A DNA stretch of 64,000 nucleotides, from contig OU862913.1 of NCBI GenBank assembly GCA_917880885.1, positions 39,155,460-39,219,459 of the forward strand, read 5' to 3'. The translations under genes were made by a program, and so were the position numbers. Shown in pieces: positions 42,870-54,816 of the stretch (its first letter is position 1; the number at the start of each line of letters is the position of its first letter). The stretch is from Limnephilus marmoratus (Eukaryota; Arthropoda; Insecta; Trichoptera; Limnephilidae). The notes below the pieces were generated by a model. It saw nothing but the letters and a program-made list of their open reading frames with translations, had not been told where the DNA came from and did no database searches.

Positions 42870-42920
42870 TAAATAATTTCCCTGAAGGCCTGTCTTCTAT
42901 GGGGAGGCTGTACGGAGACT
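42870..42920 (-). repeat. SINE-C/LINE-K tail fragment upstream of the CLIP promoter
   Basis: aaataatttccctgaaggcc and ggggaggctgtacgga resemble the shared 3' tail of SINE-C and LINE-K. It lies 130-180 nt upstream of the predicted start site. Confidence 0.4.
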
Positions 42921-42947
42921 CTTTTTAACAATTAATTATTGTTAGTG

Positions 42948-43345
42948 GGTTACGCGAGGTCCGTCAACGGTTCCACGACAGTTGATCCGTCGATAATAAT
43001 TGGTCCCCGGCGTACTTACAATTTGGAAGGCGGGAATGGGTTCCGCCGCTAACCTTTAATGGATAACCAACACTTCTGCCGTAGGTCACCTCAAGTGGTT
43101 CGCTACGTTTGGTGACGTAGCAGGGGTGCCAGGCTTCATGGGGTGTGGTTTATCTAGGTCTTGGAGGCAGATGACTAGGACACACTGAACCCCAGATTCC
43201 TACCCACCCCTTAATCCGTTTTTCTTCCCAGAACTCTCCTCTCCTTCCTTTCTGTAATAAAACTCACCACACAGCATCTCCAAAGATGACGTAGGCCCTG
43301 AGGGAAATTATTTCCCTCATGGCTTCCTGTGTGGAGCTCATGTAA
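42948..43345 (+). repeat. SINE-C copy
   Basis: gtaggtcacctcaagtggtt, cttcatggggtgtggtttat, then the tail gccctgagggaaattatttc and ttcctgtgtggagctcatgt with a TA simple repeat at 43350-43363. About 250 nt upstream of the CLIP start site. Confidence 0.75.
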
Positions 43346-43774
43346 AAATATATATATATATATGTGCAGTCGGTTTAGAGATAATACGACAAAACTAATT
43401 ACATAAAATATATGGAAGTGACCCCGAGGGGATGTGCAGAGAGGATGTACCGCCGAATAACATATTTTCATTCAAATACATCACGGAAAGATTTGCTTCT
43501 CTATTGCGCATGTACAAACAAATCGACACTGTGTATAAATTCGTTTGATATTCAAACTAACTTACGTATTATTAAGGGTATTTTTGAAGTTGATCTTATT
43601 TTTGAAATTTGTAAATAATGCACAAAAAATTGTAATTTTCTAGTAAATGTCATTACGAGGGATCAATTGTCAGGTCACCCTGTAAACGATGATCATTATT
43701 AGTCAGAAAACATGAACTGAAGGCAAAGAATGGAATGCCAAACCATAACAGCCGCAGGACGGATTACAGAATTA

Positions 43775-44215
43775 TGAATAATACTAGCTGCTCCCGGCAT
43801 GCGTTGCTATGCCATTTAATAAAGAAATTGTTTCTCCCTGAGTGTCCTTTCCTATTCGTCCCATTCCCCTTCCGGATCCGCTTCTTCTCCTGCGTCCTAT
43901 TCCCCTCTCGCGTTCCCACTCCGTCACCTCCACCTTCACCTTCCCTCTCCCCACTCCACTCCCCCCTTCCTCCGTCCCGCGAACCCCCCTCACAAGTTCC
44001 CTTCCCCCCTCCCAGGTCCCCTCCCTCCCCTGCGTTCCCCTTCCACCTTCCCCGCCTTCCCTCTTCCCTTTCCCGCTCCCTCGTCCCGCCAACCCTTCTC
44101 CCGCGTTCCATATATTCTATCCCAGTACATTCAGTTTTTAAACAGCTCGCGTGCCACCTTTTACAATTTTTATTCAAATTTCCATTTTTCATGTATATTA
44201 AATTTGGTACCTAAC
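43775..44215 (+). repeat. Repeat P: pyrimidine-rich repeat
   Basis: Begins actagctgctcccggcatgc, contains about 260 nt of C/T-rich tract (43840-44105) and ends ttaaacagctcgcgtgccac. Inverse relative at 21486-21690. The open frames across it encode only Pro/Ser or Gly/Arg runs and are not genes. Confidence 0.6.
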
Positions 44216-45885
44216 ATAGGTTCCTATTTAAAATATCTCAAATTCTTGATTCGATTTAAACTATTATGGGAGTACCTACTTTAAATAAATTTATCAACTT
44301 ATGGATTTTCAAAAATAGAATCCTGATTTAAAATGTCATTCTCAAACACGCGAACTGTCAAACGTGCGATAGTCGTTAGGTTTTCTGAAATTATCCAATT
44401 TTCTGCTCAATTTTCTTAATTTTTCTCTCCGTAAGAATCATCCTCGTACTTCAAGGAATATTCTAAAAAAAGAATTGGCGAAATGGGTTCAGCTGCTCTC
44501 GAGATTTGCGCTTACCAACAAATTTAGCGATTCATTTTTATATTATAGATTACTTTTCACCTAACTAATATTTAACTTAATCAAGAATAACTTTAAAAGA
44601 AAACTTGAAGAGTTTTAATTGAAAATTCACAACAAAAATGTCTATAAATTGTTACATCGTCAATGCACAAGAAATATAAAAAAATTAAAAGAAAATGTTA
44701 ATTACAGTTCACCAAATCGTAAAAAACAGGTGGGAAAACGTTTATAGTTTTGATGACTCAATTCCACGTTCTTATCCATTGAATAGGTGTACAGAATGCA
44801 GCGCAAAGTTTATAAAACACATAGAAAATGTCGATGGTGTTCCCCATTCCATTACTATTATTATAGTCCGGTCAAGTTAGCGGTATCCTAGCATAAATTA
44901 TATATACATAAACGTTAGGAATATCGTTAAAATGAAATTAGCAGACCCGGCCACACGTTGCTGTGGCTAACGAAACACAACGCCATTACCCAACCTTTAT
45001 AAAATCCACACCTCCGCTTGCCAGCTGCCAGCTGCCTGCTGCCCGCTGCCTTAATTGAATATGTGAATTTCTCGTCTTTTCTCTACTAAAATAAGCATGT
45101 TTTATACACATAAACCTTCCTCTTGAATCACTCTATCTATTGGTGAAAACCGCATGAAAATCCGTCACGTAGTTTAAAAGATCTATGCGCACATACATTT
45201 TGAGCGACTTCATTTTATACTATATGTAATGTAATGTAATGTAATGATTGTGAAAAATCCCAATCGATTCCAAGTACTGAAAAAATTTATTCAAGATCGA
45301 AGTTCGTACAAACGGGTTTTTTTTTATTTTTCAGTGAAACGGTTAGTTTTATGATAAAACTAGTTCAGACAAAAATTGTAGAACATCCAATTATCTACAA
45401 AAATTTAATGCACACTTTTTCCTTTAAGATTCATTATTTCTGAGAAAAAGCGATTCTAAAATTTACTAATGTATTCCCCATAACATGCATGACTACGCTG
45501 TCTGTGTACATCATATAAGTAAAACTATTGCTCTATCGATTGGGACTTTTCGATCGATTGGATCCATTGGGACTAACCACAATTTCATTATAATGGTTTC
45601 TCTAATGTTTAAGTAAATTTTCAGCTTCTTGGGAATTTGTGGTAGGGTGAATGTCTATCTTGACCAGACTATTGTTTATTGTGATTAATTCGAAAAACGC
45701 TTGAATATTCAACCTATTTTTGTGTTTTCATAAAACGAGGAAGTATTGAAAATAAAGAGTTTAAATAGAGTTTCGGAAAAGTAAAAAAATATATTCAGAT
45801 TATATTTTCAGATTATACGTAATAAAAACTTTAGTGAAAAGGCTAACAACATACTTAGTTGTTATTCTCGAAAAGAGTTCACTAT
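44216..45885. other. Intergenic AT-rich DNA, little recognised
   Basis: A possible repeat head at about 44940-44980 (gcagacccggccacacgttg) resembles the start of repeat P. A tgtaa simple repeat lies at 45222-45245. No coding frame of note. Confidence 0.4.
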
Positions 45886-45889
45886 TTGT

Positions 45890-46235
45890 GAAACCTTGCT
45901 TGCAATGGCTTTAGCCGTGTTTGGTGGCCAGATCTGAATAACCAGGTACAGAGCACCACCTTCCTCTTCCCCACCTCCTTCTCCGCACTCCCTTCAGCCT
46001 ACCAAAATACCCCGATTGGGTAAAAAAATTAAATACAGTTTTAACTCAACCGTTTTGCATTCAGGTTGTCTGTAAATTTGTTTGAACTATCTTATTCGCA
46101 TTATTTCAGTATCATGGTAGCTACCTGCCTAAATAACGTTTGAAAACCGAATTGTCTTTGAGATGTGATGTTTCTTTGAACAAATTGTATAATTCCTAAT
46201 TTGAAATTTAAAAAATAAATTGTAGTGTTAACTTA
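45890..46235 (+). repeat. SINE-A fragment joined to inverted repeat D
   Basis: 45890-46030 matches the SINE-A body (gcaatggctttagccgtgtt, ccacctccttctccgc, accccgattggg). 46035-46235 is repeat D in inverse (accgttttgcattcaggttg). The pair mirrors 37985-38820. Confidence 0.55.
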
Positions 46236-46282
46236 CAAATCATTTCAGAGGAAATTTTGATTTATTAACTAAGGGAAATTGA

Positions 46283-46470
46283 CCGGTCAGTGGCTGAGTG
46301 GGCATAAGGTTTGGGTCCCACCCGAGCGTCGCGTGATCGATTCCTCGGCTGGCTAAGTCCTCCATCACAACACAAGCAACATTTTCGGCTTTCTGTGGTG
46401 GTAGTAGGGGATTTTCAAACATTGTTAGGTTATTCATAACCAGGGAATGTTTGTCTTTCTTTTTAAAAAA
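46283..46470 (+). repeat. SINE-B copy
   Basis: gaccggtcagtggctgagtg, gcgtcgcgtgatcgattcct, then agtcctccatcacaacacaa and ggctttctgtggtggtagta. Over 85 per cent like 19563-19765 by eye. Confidence 0.75.
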
Positions 46471-47200
46471 AAGAAAAAAATGTACGTAATTTCTACGAGG
46501 GCACTACTAATTGTATTTATTAACATATTTGTTTAACTGTTTGTCCCCGAAGAACAAATCACATTAATTTTTGGGTATTTTACATGGCACAGTTTTATAT
46601 CAGCAACCTTTCTGAAATAAAGCACTGTCAAATACTTCGGATCAACAGGAAAAATAATATAATAATTGTGTAACTGCTTTCTTTATCTGCAATGTATCGC
46701 ACACAAGTCAGTAAACGAGGAAAATTAAATTATACCAAATAATCTTTTTCCTCCAAACTCTAGACTCTAGAGTCTGGAGCCATAAACATATAATCACGAC
46801 GTCTTTGCACTCTTTACTGATATACAGTGGCGTGCGGTCTGAAAAGACTGAAAGGTAGGACGTACGCAAAGAAAAATGGACGAATCTTTTTATATCAATA
46901 CCTAAACATAAAATTTCGGTTGTTGGTGCATGGATAATGTGAAATATTCCTGTGTAATGAATAACAACATTCAATTTGCTGAACTTTAAGGTTTAAAACT
47001 TGGAACTGATAATAAGTTTCAAAACATAGCTATAAAATAAGTACTAAAAATTTTTTTTTTGATTAATATATATTTTTACAAATGTGCAAGTATTTGAGGT
47101 ATACTTAAATGAAGAATACTGATACAACGCGCATGGCTTCACTGAACTAGGTACTGTAGACATATTTTAGCGGGCCGTTCATATAGCTATTTCATTCGTA
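46471..47200. other. Intergenic, no feature seen
   Basis: AT-rich DNA without a convincing coding frame or repeat match. Confidence 0.4.
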
Positions 47201-47214
47201 CACACAGATGTATT

Positions 47215-47985
47215 GACATCATTAGAATCCATCAAACACCTAGTGGTAGTCTTTAGACAATATATTGCAGTTGATATCATCGTGCTATAAGTTTCTAGGG
47301 TTTGTTATAATATCTTGCAAACAGTATTCCATTCCCGAAGCAACGAAGGTTATATACGAGTATATAATTGCATTCTCTAATTGAATACACCCCAGCTGTA
47401 TTTTTTATTTTTAATTTAAATTAATTTTTAGAGATCAATGTTTCGAAAAAACGTGACGTATAGGGCAATGATTGCAACGCTTCAGATTAATCATGTCACT
47501 AAATGCAGAATTCTCCAAAACAGGGCAATGAGAACAATATTACGGCGGAATAGATTTTCAAAAGTAAACAAAATGTTAAAGGAACTGAATTGGCTAACCG
47601 TGAAACAGATGCTGACCTTGAATACGATAATATTTATACATAAAATAATTAACAACATTTTACCAAAATACTTTTCAAATAAAATTGTATTCAACAAGGA
47701 CATTCACAGACATATCACAAGAACATGCAAAGAAATCAGGCTTCAATAAAAGGATAAGGCGAATACGCAGAACAGTTTGCTTGACAAGGGGATGAAGTTG
47801 TATAACAAGCTACCCGAAACTTTGAAGTCCACACCAATTGGAAAGTTCAAGACGTATTGTAGGAGCTACATAAAATTACATAAAATTTAGTTTGCAATAT
47901 GAAATATTATATTTAATTCGAAATTTATAAACTTAAATGTACAAATTACTAAAATAAAATCAATAAATAAAAAATAAAAAAAAAG
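47215..47985 (+). pseudogene. Two LINE fragments in tandem: LINE-J RT piece, then LINE-B C-terminus
   Basis: 47215-47400 matches 8100-8310 of LINE-J (atattgcagttgatatcatc, attccattcccgaagcaac, cctctgctgta-like end). 47410-47890 matches the LINE-B C-terminus: ILQNRAMRTILRRNRFSK, MLKELNWLTVKQMLTL, KYFSNKIVFNKDIHRHITRT, then after a stop KGMKLYNKLPETLKSTPI. An A-rich tail ends near 47985. Confidence 0.75.
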
Positions 47986-47989
47986 AATT

Positions 47990-48890
47990 AAATAAGTCAC
48001 AGATAGGCTAAACACAGCCCTCTCACGACCTTTGCAGTATTGTAAAAGGAAGCGTGTATAAATATGTTAGTATCGCAATTAGACTCTTTGAGTAATTACG
48101 TACTTTTTGTTTTCAGACTAAATTTACAATCGTAACATAAAATGGCGCCTACAAGAATATGTGTAACATATAATAATTTCATTGATTTCAATCTTGTTAA
48201 CGATTACATTACTACATATTATTTTTACAACACCAACTTAATATACTTTATGGTCAAACTCCTAAACTTACACAGCTGGTAGCGACCCCTAAAACCCCAA
48301 TTAAAAAATAAAAAAAAACTTTAGATATTTGGAAACATACGAAAGGGTATAATATAAAATTAGAAAAAAAATTTCATCAGTTTTGAAGCACACTTATGTG
48401 CATGTATTGGACAGACAGTCTTTAAGACAAAATATTCATTTGAATCATTTGAAAGTCCATCCTTTTCATAAGCGGTGCTACATTGTTTGTTCGATAAGTA
48501 TGAATAAAACGCAAATTGTAGATGTTGTAATTTTTCAAGCTTAATAACATTCAATAAGTAAATTTCTTCGTTCGAAAGGCAAATGCTACGAACAATAGCA
48601 TCCTGTGATTTTTTACGAGTCTTCGCTAGTACGTATGTATATTATAGACGGGTGTAATAGGTAAACATCCGGAAAGCTCAAATAAAAGTATATTCAATTG
48701 ACAACAACAGTCTTTGTTGAGGAGCTACGATGCTACAGACAGACACTCAGACGGCGCGGCGGTCAAACTTATAAAACCGCTCCTTGCGGCGGAGATGAAT
48801 GACAAATATATGAACATAATTTGTGAATTTATATTTTCGACACGTTCAACGTGTCGACTGTCAGTATCGTCTAGATTTAAGAACGCCTTT
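47990..48890. other. Intergenic, no clear feature
   Basis: AT-rich. About 48715-48800 (cagacagacactcagacggc) looks like the tail of an unassigned repeat. No gene recognised. Confidence 0.35.
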
Positions 48891-48894
48891 GAGA

Positions 48895-49070
48895 ATCGAA
48901 ACGTTGTTTGAAATTGCTTCGGTGACCTGATTTGAATGGCCAGGTAATTCCTCTGCCTCTACCCCATCTCCTTCCCCTCCCCACTACCTTCAGCCTCACA
49001 AAATACCTTAATTAGGGATAGCATAGTCTCGCTGGCTCCACGGTTGGGTGCAGTTACACGGTATTCACAT
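48895..49070 (+). repeat. SINE-A 3' fragment
   Basis: aaacgttgtttgaaattgct, gcctctaccccatctccttc, ccactaccttcagcctcaca and a final cacggtattcaca. Confidence 0.65.
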
Positions 49071-49374
49071 TCACAATTATTCTTTGGTCATAGAGCAATG
49101 CACGCCACTGCTCTATTACCAAATAATAACAAAGATCAAAATTCACGCAGTAATGGGCTTTTATATTCTATGTTACAAGTTGTTTGTGTCACTGTTATCG
49201 TAAATGCTGAAAAAATAAAACAATAAAGAAAATATAATAAAATGAAAAATTTAACATCAAAAGCATAAATTTAAATACATTAGTAATAATGTGGCAGAGA
49301 ATAACAAGACAATTCTAAAATATACAAAAAGATATTCAATGTAACAAAAATTGTAGAAAGTGTTTACTAGAAGA

Positions 49375-49560
49375 AGAAGATAACACTAATAAAGAATCTA
49401 AATGAAAATATGAAAGAAAACAAGACACATAAAAATAGAAAAAGATAATGGTCGGAACTAAGACTCGAACCCAGAACCTCTCGTCTAACCGGGAGGTGCG
49501 CTTTTACCAATTCAGCCATTGCCACCTTCCGTCAAACCGTCATAATTGTTAATCTCATAT
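49375..49560. repeat. Repeat G with tRNA-like segment
   Basis: Copies at 49375-49560, 50205-50390 and 59395-59580. This one keeps a complete tRNA-like stretch on the minus strand (49449-49528; A-box tggctgaattggtaaaagcg, B-box gggttcgagtc). The acceptor ends do not pair, so no functional tRNA is called. Confidence 0.6.
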
Positions 49561-49739
49561 TTTAAAATTTTAGAATCAACAATATTATCTTCGACTAATT
49601 TTTCCATATCAGATCCAACTACCCTTTTCATTGGAAATTATCGTTCTAAGAACTGGTTTGTAACCTAGATAGCGTCTCGGATAAATATATCCGATTTTAT
49701 TTATATGGAACATATATTTAACCTTTTCATAATAGTCTT

Positions 49740-50155
49740 TTCATAATTTGACGACCTCCGTAGTCCAGTGGGTAAGACTCTTGACTCACAATCTGGAGGT
49801 CGCGGGTTCGAACCCGGCATGCGCAAATAAATTTTATTTCATTATTTTTTTGTTATTTCACAATTAATTCATTTAAAATAATATATAGTATATTTGCGGC
49901 ATGTTCCAGAGTGGAAGATACTATCAGTATCGCCCTGGTGTAAGACCACCATTCAGAATTGAAACGTTGCTTGAAAATGGCTTTAGCCGTGTTCGGTGAC
50001 CAGATTTGAATAGCCAGGCACTTCCCAACCTTCCTCTTCCCCACCTCCTTCCCCTCCCCACTACCTTCAGCCTCACAACATATCCCGATTGGGGATGCCA
50101 TAGTCTCACTGGCTCCAGACGGGAGCAGTTGAGATTCTTGTGCGGTATTCACTGT
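49740..50155 (+). repeat. SINE-A, most complete copy
   Basis: A tRNA-derived SINE of about 415 bp. Head: A-box-like tagtccagtgggtaagact and B-box gggttcgaacccgg. Body: ttcacaattaattcatttaa, gtatttgcggcatgttcc, gtatcgccctggtgtaagac, ggctttagccgtgttcggtg. Tail: ctccttcccctccccactac, ggctccagacgggagcagtt, cttgtgcggtattcac. It serves as the family reference in this window. Confidence 0.85.
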
Positions 50156-50544
50156 AAAAAAAAAATGAATATTCAAATTTTTATAAGAACAATTCTCTTT
50201 TCATAACTTTTAATTATTGACGAAGGAGATGACATTAATTATCTGTACGAAAATATGATAGAGAACAAGACACATAAAAATAGAAAAATATAATGGTCGC
50301 TACTAGTACTCGAACCCCGAACATCTCGTCTTTGTTCTCTTTCATCTCCGTTTAGTTTATTAATGTTATTTTCTTCTTCAATGATATATTACATTGATGG
50401 GAATAACCCTCAAAAGTTATAAAAAGGTTTTTTTAATAAATATTGAAAATATATACTCGTAGGTCTATTTGTGTCAAGATAAATAAAAGTATTTGAATAT
50501 ACAACATTTGTATTGATTATTTGATAAAATATATATTATAAACA

Positions 50545-51050
50545 GTGTATGGAAACTAGTGGAACAAACGGGATTTGGATTGTCTAATAATATTTTTATA
50601 TGAACATGATGTCCGGAAACTAGTGGCACAAGCGGTAACTAGAGCCTCGTCATATTATTATAAATGGTGTTTGGAAACGAGTGGCTCAAGCGGGAACTAG
50701 AGTCTAATCGTATTATTATACGTAGTCTCCGGAAACTAGGGGCACAAGCAGAAATTGGAGATTATAATCATATTATTAATGGTGTCCGGAAACTTGTGGT
50801 ACAAGCGAGATTTGGAGTGTCTAATCATATTATCATACATGTTGTCCGGAAACTCGTGCCACAAGCAGAAATTAAATAGTCTAATCATATTATACATGGT
50901 GTTCGATAACCAGCGGCTCGAGCGGGAACTGGAGAGTTTCATCATATTACCATACACGGTGTCCAGAAACTAGTGGCACAAGCGAAAACTGGAGAGCTTC
51001 AGCCTAATATCATACCTACATGCTTTCCAGATAATAGTGGCACAAGCGGG
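50545..51050 (+). repeat. Minisatellite array, about nine 60-bp units (in X)
   Basis: The unit consensus begins ggtgtccggaaactagtggc and continues acaagcgggaactggagagt. Units diverge by roughly 10-25 per cent. Two types recur: one with cacaagc-gaaattgg, the other with ctcgagcgggaactgg. The last unit is cut by the SINE-C insertion. Confidence 0.85.
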
Positions 51051-51054
51051 ATTT

Positions 51055-51400
51055 TTTTTTACATGAGCTCCACAAAAGAGGCCCTCTGGAAAATAATTTC
51101 CCTCAGGACCTATGTCATCTTTAGGGATGCTGTTTGGAGGTTTTTTTTAGGAAAAGAAGGAGAGGAGAATTCTGGAAAGGAAAAGGGTTTAAGGGTGGGT
51201 AGTAATCTGGGGTTCAGTGTATCCTGGTCATCCACCTCCAAGACCTATACAAACCTCACCCCATGAACCCGGGCACCCCTGCTAAATCACCAAACGTAGT
51301 TAGCCACTTGGGGTGACCTATGGTAGAAGTATTGGTTATCCAATAATGGTTTCCGGAGCGGCGGTACCCATTCCCGCCTCCCAAATTGAAAATTGGCGAG
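51055..51400 (-). repeat. SINE-C copy inserted in composite X
   Basis: ttacatgagctccacaaaag, gaaaataatttccctcagga, ggggttcagtgtatcctgg, accccatgaacccgggcacc and ggttatccaataatggtttc. Absent from the partner composite at 61090, so it came in after duplication. Confidence 0.8.
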
Positions 51401-51869
51401 TCTTATCCAATTATTATACAATACATTGTGTCGGGAATGTATTTTCATAAGAATCTGAAGAATCTCATCTTGAGTAGATTTGGTGGTATAACATTTTAAT
51501 TTGAGCTTTTCGAGAAATCGAGACCGAAGTTCCAATTTTTTTTTGACAATTTAAAAAAAGTTGTTTTTAAAAATGCTTCAAAGAAGAGACTGTCTTAGAA
51601 GAGACTGCATAGACTGTCCCCAAAAGTTATAAAGTACGAGTATATGATGTAGAATTACCAGTTTCCCGTTTATACTACCAGTTTCCGGACACCTGTATAA
51701 TCCTATTAAAACAAGAATTACTTATGAAATTTTAATTATTTCTAAACCGTAACCGAAATGTTTATAAATGAGAGTTTTTTATCATTGTCGCCGTTGGTGA
51801 GCTCTAGCGCTGCCAATTTGTAAAATAAGTTTAACCTTTGTACTATTTGACTTTATTATGTTTTGTCTT

Positions 51870-52250
51870 TGACGGCCTTCATGGTAGGATTTCGGTGGTC
51901 GCGGGATCAACGCCCAGCGGGTGGAAGTAAATTTTATTTGATTAATTTGTGTCATTTTACAATTTATTCATTTAAAAGAATGTGTAGGTGTATTATATTT
52001 GCGGCACGTTACAGTGTGGAAAAGACTCTCAGTATCGCCCTGGTGTAAGACCATCATTCAGAATTAACGTTGCTGGAAAAGGCTTTAGCCGTGTTTGGTG
52101 ACTAGATCTGAATAGTCTGCTTCTTCTTCACCTTCCCCTTTCCCATCTCCTTCCCCTTCCCACGACCTTCGGCCTCACAGCATACCCCCATTGTGGATAT
52201 CATATTCTCACTGGCACCAGATGGGAGCAGTTGATACTTTTCTGCGGTAT
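51870..52250 (+). repeat. SINE-A copy at the end of composite X
   Basis: gacggccttcatggtaggat to gagcagttgatacttttctg; part of the tRNA-like head is deleted. Confidence 0.75.
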
Positions 52251-52304
52251 TTACATTAAAATACCAGCGTAAAGGAGTAAACAACCCCGATGTATTTTTT
52301 AATT

Positions 52305-52375
52305 TCCACGCAAGTGTCCTAACTGCTGCCTTCTGGAGCCGGTGGAATTATAGCATCTCCAATAAGGAACTCCAG
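52305..52375 (-). repeat. SINE-A tail fragment
   Basis: caagtgtcctaactgctgcc and ggagccggtggaattatagc match the SINE-A tail inversely. Confidence 0.5.
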
Positions 52376-53179
52376 TGAAAAATATTATGGCTTTAAAAAA
52401 ATATGTTCATACAGACCAATTGACGCTGATTCTGAATTTACAATTTTTATTTCATAATATTAAACGTAAAGATCTTAAATAAAAAAACATAATATTGTAC
52501 AACTAAATAAATCTTTGTATGGGCGAAAAAAATCCCCTGAATATTGGAATGAAAAATTCAACCATGTAATAAGTAAAGCAGGCTATGTAAAGTAGAGTGG
52601 GCCGAAAAGACTTTTTTTTGAATTTCGAAGTTGTAATAGCGCGGAAAAGATGCGAATTATATAGATAAGAAATAATAAAAAAAATAAAAAATATCGGATG
52701 ACATCTTCCGTTCGCGCATAGGCCCTAAAGTTTGACAAAATATGAAAAAACCTCATTTTTGCGATTATTTTTTAAATTTTTTTTATTAAATTTTTTCGTA
52801 ATGTAATAGTTTGTAACGTCTTCAAATAGAGTCTATAAACATTTTATTTTAATTTGGTTTGTATCAATTGACATCTTCCGGTCGCGCATAAGCCCCAAAA
52901 TTTGCCAAAATATTGAAAATTTCAAATTTTTACTCATTTTTTGGTATTTGATAAGCAAGCCAGACAACGTCACTCGCCTACTTGGGACGAACGACCTCCC
53001 CTCCACTCTACCCCCTCCGCATTCCTAGGATTATGCCACCTATCTCCGTTCATTGTTTTGTCAGTTGTGCAGTGCGTTTGTGTTTAGTTCGACCCGTTGT
53101 TTTCGTTCTGCAACTCTTGGCGTTTTGTGTGATCATATTGCTGTGTGTTGACTGTGTGATATAACGAAACGGTGGCATC

Positions 53180-54573
53180 ATGGCTGTGCCAAAGAAAGTA
53201 ATAACAAGACAGGTATTCGACTGCCCCATTTTTGGTACTCCAAAAGATCTGCCAACAAACAGTTGCCTACGGGCGAGGAAATCATTCGGAGTTTTTCTCA
53301 AGAAAGATATAAATTGGCACTTAAAATTAATAATAAGGGCGTTAATTTTAAACAAGTTGCCAGTACAGTGACCAACCAAGTAATCAGCTTATATGAAAAA
53401 GCATCTATCGTTACAGTTACAGATAAGAGAATTGCGCATCTCATAACTGCGTTGCATGATAAGTATTACAACCTGCGGAAATCATATACACGAGACAATA
53501 ACAAAGCTTCTTTTAAAAAACATGTTGAATTCAAACAAAAGTGCTCACTTCTTTTTGACGTAGCAGCTTGCAAATGCCTTATGGTTGTTGAATGCACTTG
53601 CAAGAAAACCCCAGATTTGTGCCGGTGCGAAGTAACTGTTGATTGTAGCTGCGAAAAATTAAAAAAAATACCCCCAATTGAGTTAAGATTTGTTTACTTG
53701 ATTCCAAAATACGGAATAGGAAAAAATGGAGCGGTAGATATTAGTGAAACAAAAAAGCGTAACAAAGCATTGGAAAGGAAGTTACGTGACAGACATTTAA
53801 ATGTAGAAGATGTTTCAAAACTCTCATGCTCACATTCTGTTTTAAATTTAGTAGAAATTGAAGATGAAGGACGTTGTCTTCCTAGTACGGACAGTGATAT
53901 CGACCAAGATTAAAAAGTTCTAACAAAAAAATCTTCTAAACCTATTTGGCACATGAAAGTTCAGTTAAAATCTACTGCAATATTAAGCAACCATTATCGT
54001 GTTTCAGACGGCCCGAAACTTGTTTACCAAGCAATACAATCTACCTATTTGCCAAAACCTTTGCTTGATGTTATTGACCCTGTAATCGAACGGAATGTTT
54101 TTTTCGCCCACCCAGAATACTTACTGTTAGTCATGACTCAAGATGACAAGAAACACATAAGAGAGCTCGGACTTCGAAGAATTCTGAAGGCAAGGCGGAT
54201 AGATGCAAGAAGAAAAACAGTAAGAACATTCAAGCTACAAAAAATTAACTTCAATGCGTAAGAATACTCAGAAATGATTAACTGGATGGACTGTGAATTA
54301 TCTTCTCCCCCATTGTTGGCAGAAATCAGTGACGACGAGATCAAATCACACATCGTCAGTGAGTCAATCCTTGACTGGAACATTATTTTCAAGCTATTCT
54401 CTGTTCACACGCAGGCTGTTGAACGCTGTGTAAAACTCGTCACGGAAGCCTCAGGAAAAGTTTGTGGAGCTGAATCCCGAGACGGATTTATAAGAACCAT
54501 TCTGCTGTCCAGATCATCTATGCCTAACTTCACCAGCAAATCAGTCTTCAAAGTACCTTCGGCTATAAAATAG
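53180..54573 (+). pseudogene. Transposon T protein, internally shortened, with cysteine cluster
   Basis: ATG 53180 gives KKVITRQVFDCPIFGTPKDL; a frameshift near 53260 leads to PTGEEIIRSFSQERYKLALK, VNFKQVASTVTNQVISLYEK and HLITALHDKYYNLRKSY. A Cys-rich stretch follows (53548-53670): KCSLLFDVAACKCLMVVECT, CKKTPDLCRCEVTVDCSCEK, a probable zinc-binding module. After an in-frame stop (53911-53913) come LLDVIDPVIERNVFFAHPEY, DDKKHIRELGLRRILKARRI, a second stop (54259-54261) and HTQAVERCVKLVTEAS. Compared with copy 1 the central block (EPGS, NTGK...GGIIR-like, LLHxNELPLRHL) is missing, so this is an internal-deletion derivative. The two stops and the frameshift argue against present function. Nothing in it identifies a named superfamily with certainty. 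Confidence 0.7.
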
Positions 54574-54816
54574 AGGACAGGTTTAACTAACACGAACTAT
54601 TTATTCAGAACTCTGTTTAATTTTTTATAGAAGTAAGTTTATTGTTGAAAACTAAACTGTAACTAAAACATTTACGCTTTTTAAATATATTTAAATGAAA
54701 AGTACCATGCCCGTTGTTACTGTTATCACCCATCATGTCATAGGCCTAACGAGTGACGTTGTCTGGCTTGCTTATCAAATACCAAAAATGTGTAAAAATT
54801 TGAAATTTTCAATATT

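Larger units (their letters stand above)
50205..52250 (+). repeat. Composite repeat X (repeat G, MITE-M with amplified end, SINE-A)
   Basis: Order: repeat G piece (50205-50390), a unique block starting gatgggaataaccctcaaaa (50394-50540), the minisatellite (50545-51050), a SINE-C insertion (51055-51400), the rest of the MITE with an inverted end unit (51655-51700), a block with gagctctagcgctgccaatt, and a SINE-A (51870-52250). The same order occurs at 59395-61800, so this is a duplicated unit about 10 kb from its partner, in the same orientation. Confidence 0.75.

Noticed and set aside
43735..44214. Open frames on both strands across a C/T-rich tract (Pro/Ser-rich or Gly/Arg-rich proteins)
   Set aside because: They follow base composition within repeat P, are open in several frames at once, and show no domain.
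49449..49528. Possible tRNA genes (also 2606-2697, 25680-25740, 29040-29113, 62798-62880)
   Set aside because: A and B boxes are present but acceptor stems do not pair, and the sequences continue into SINE or repeat bodies.
50545..51050. Regular 60-bp repeats as a CRISPR array
   Set aside because: There are no unique spacers; the whole unit repeats with gradual divergence, and the genome is eukaryotic.
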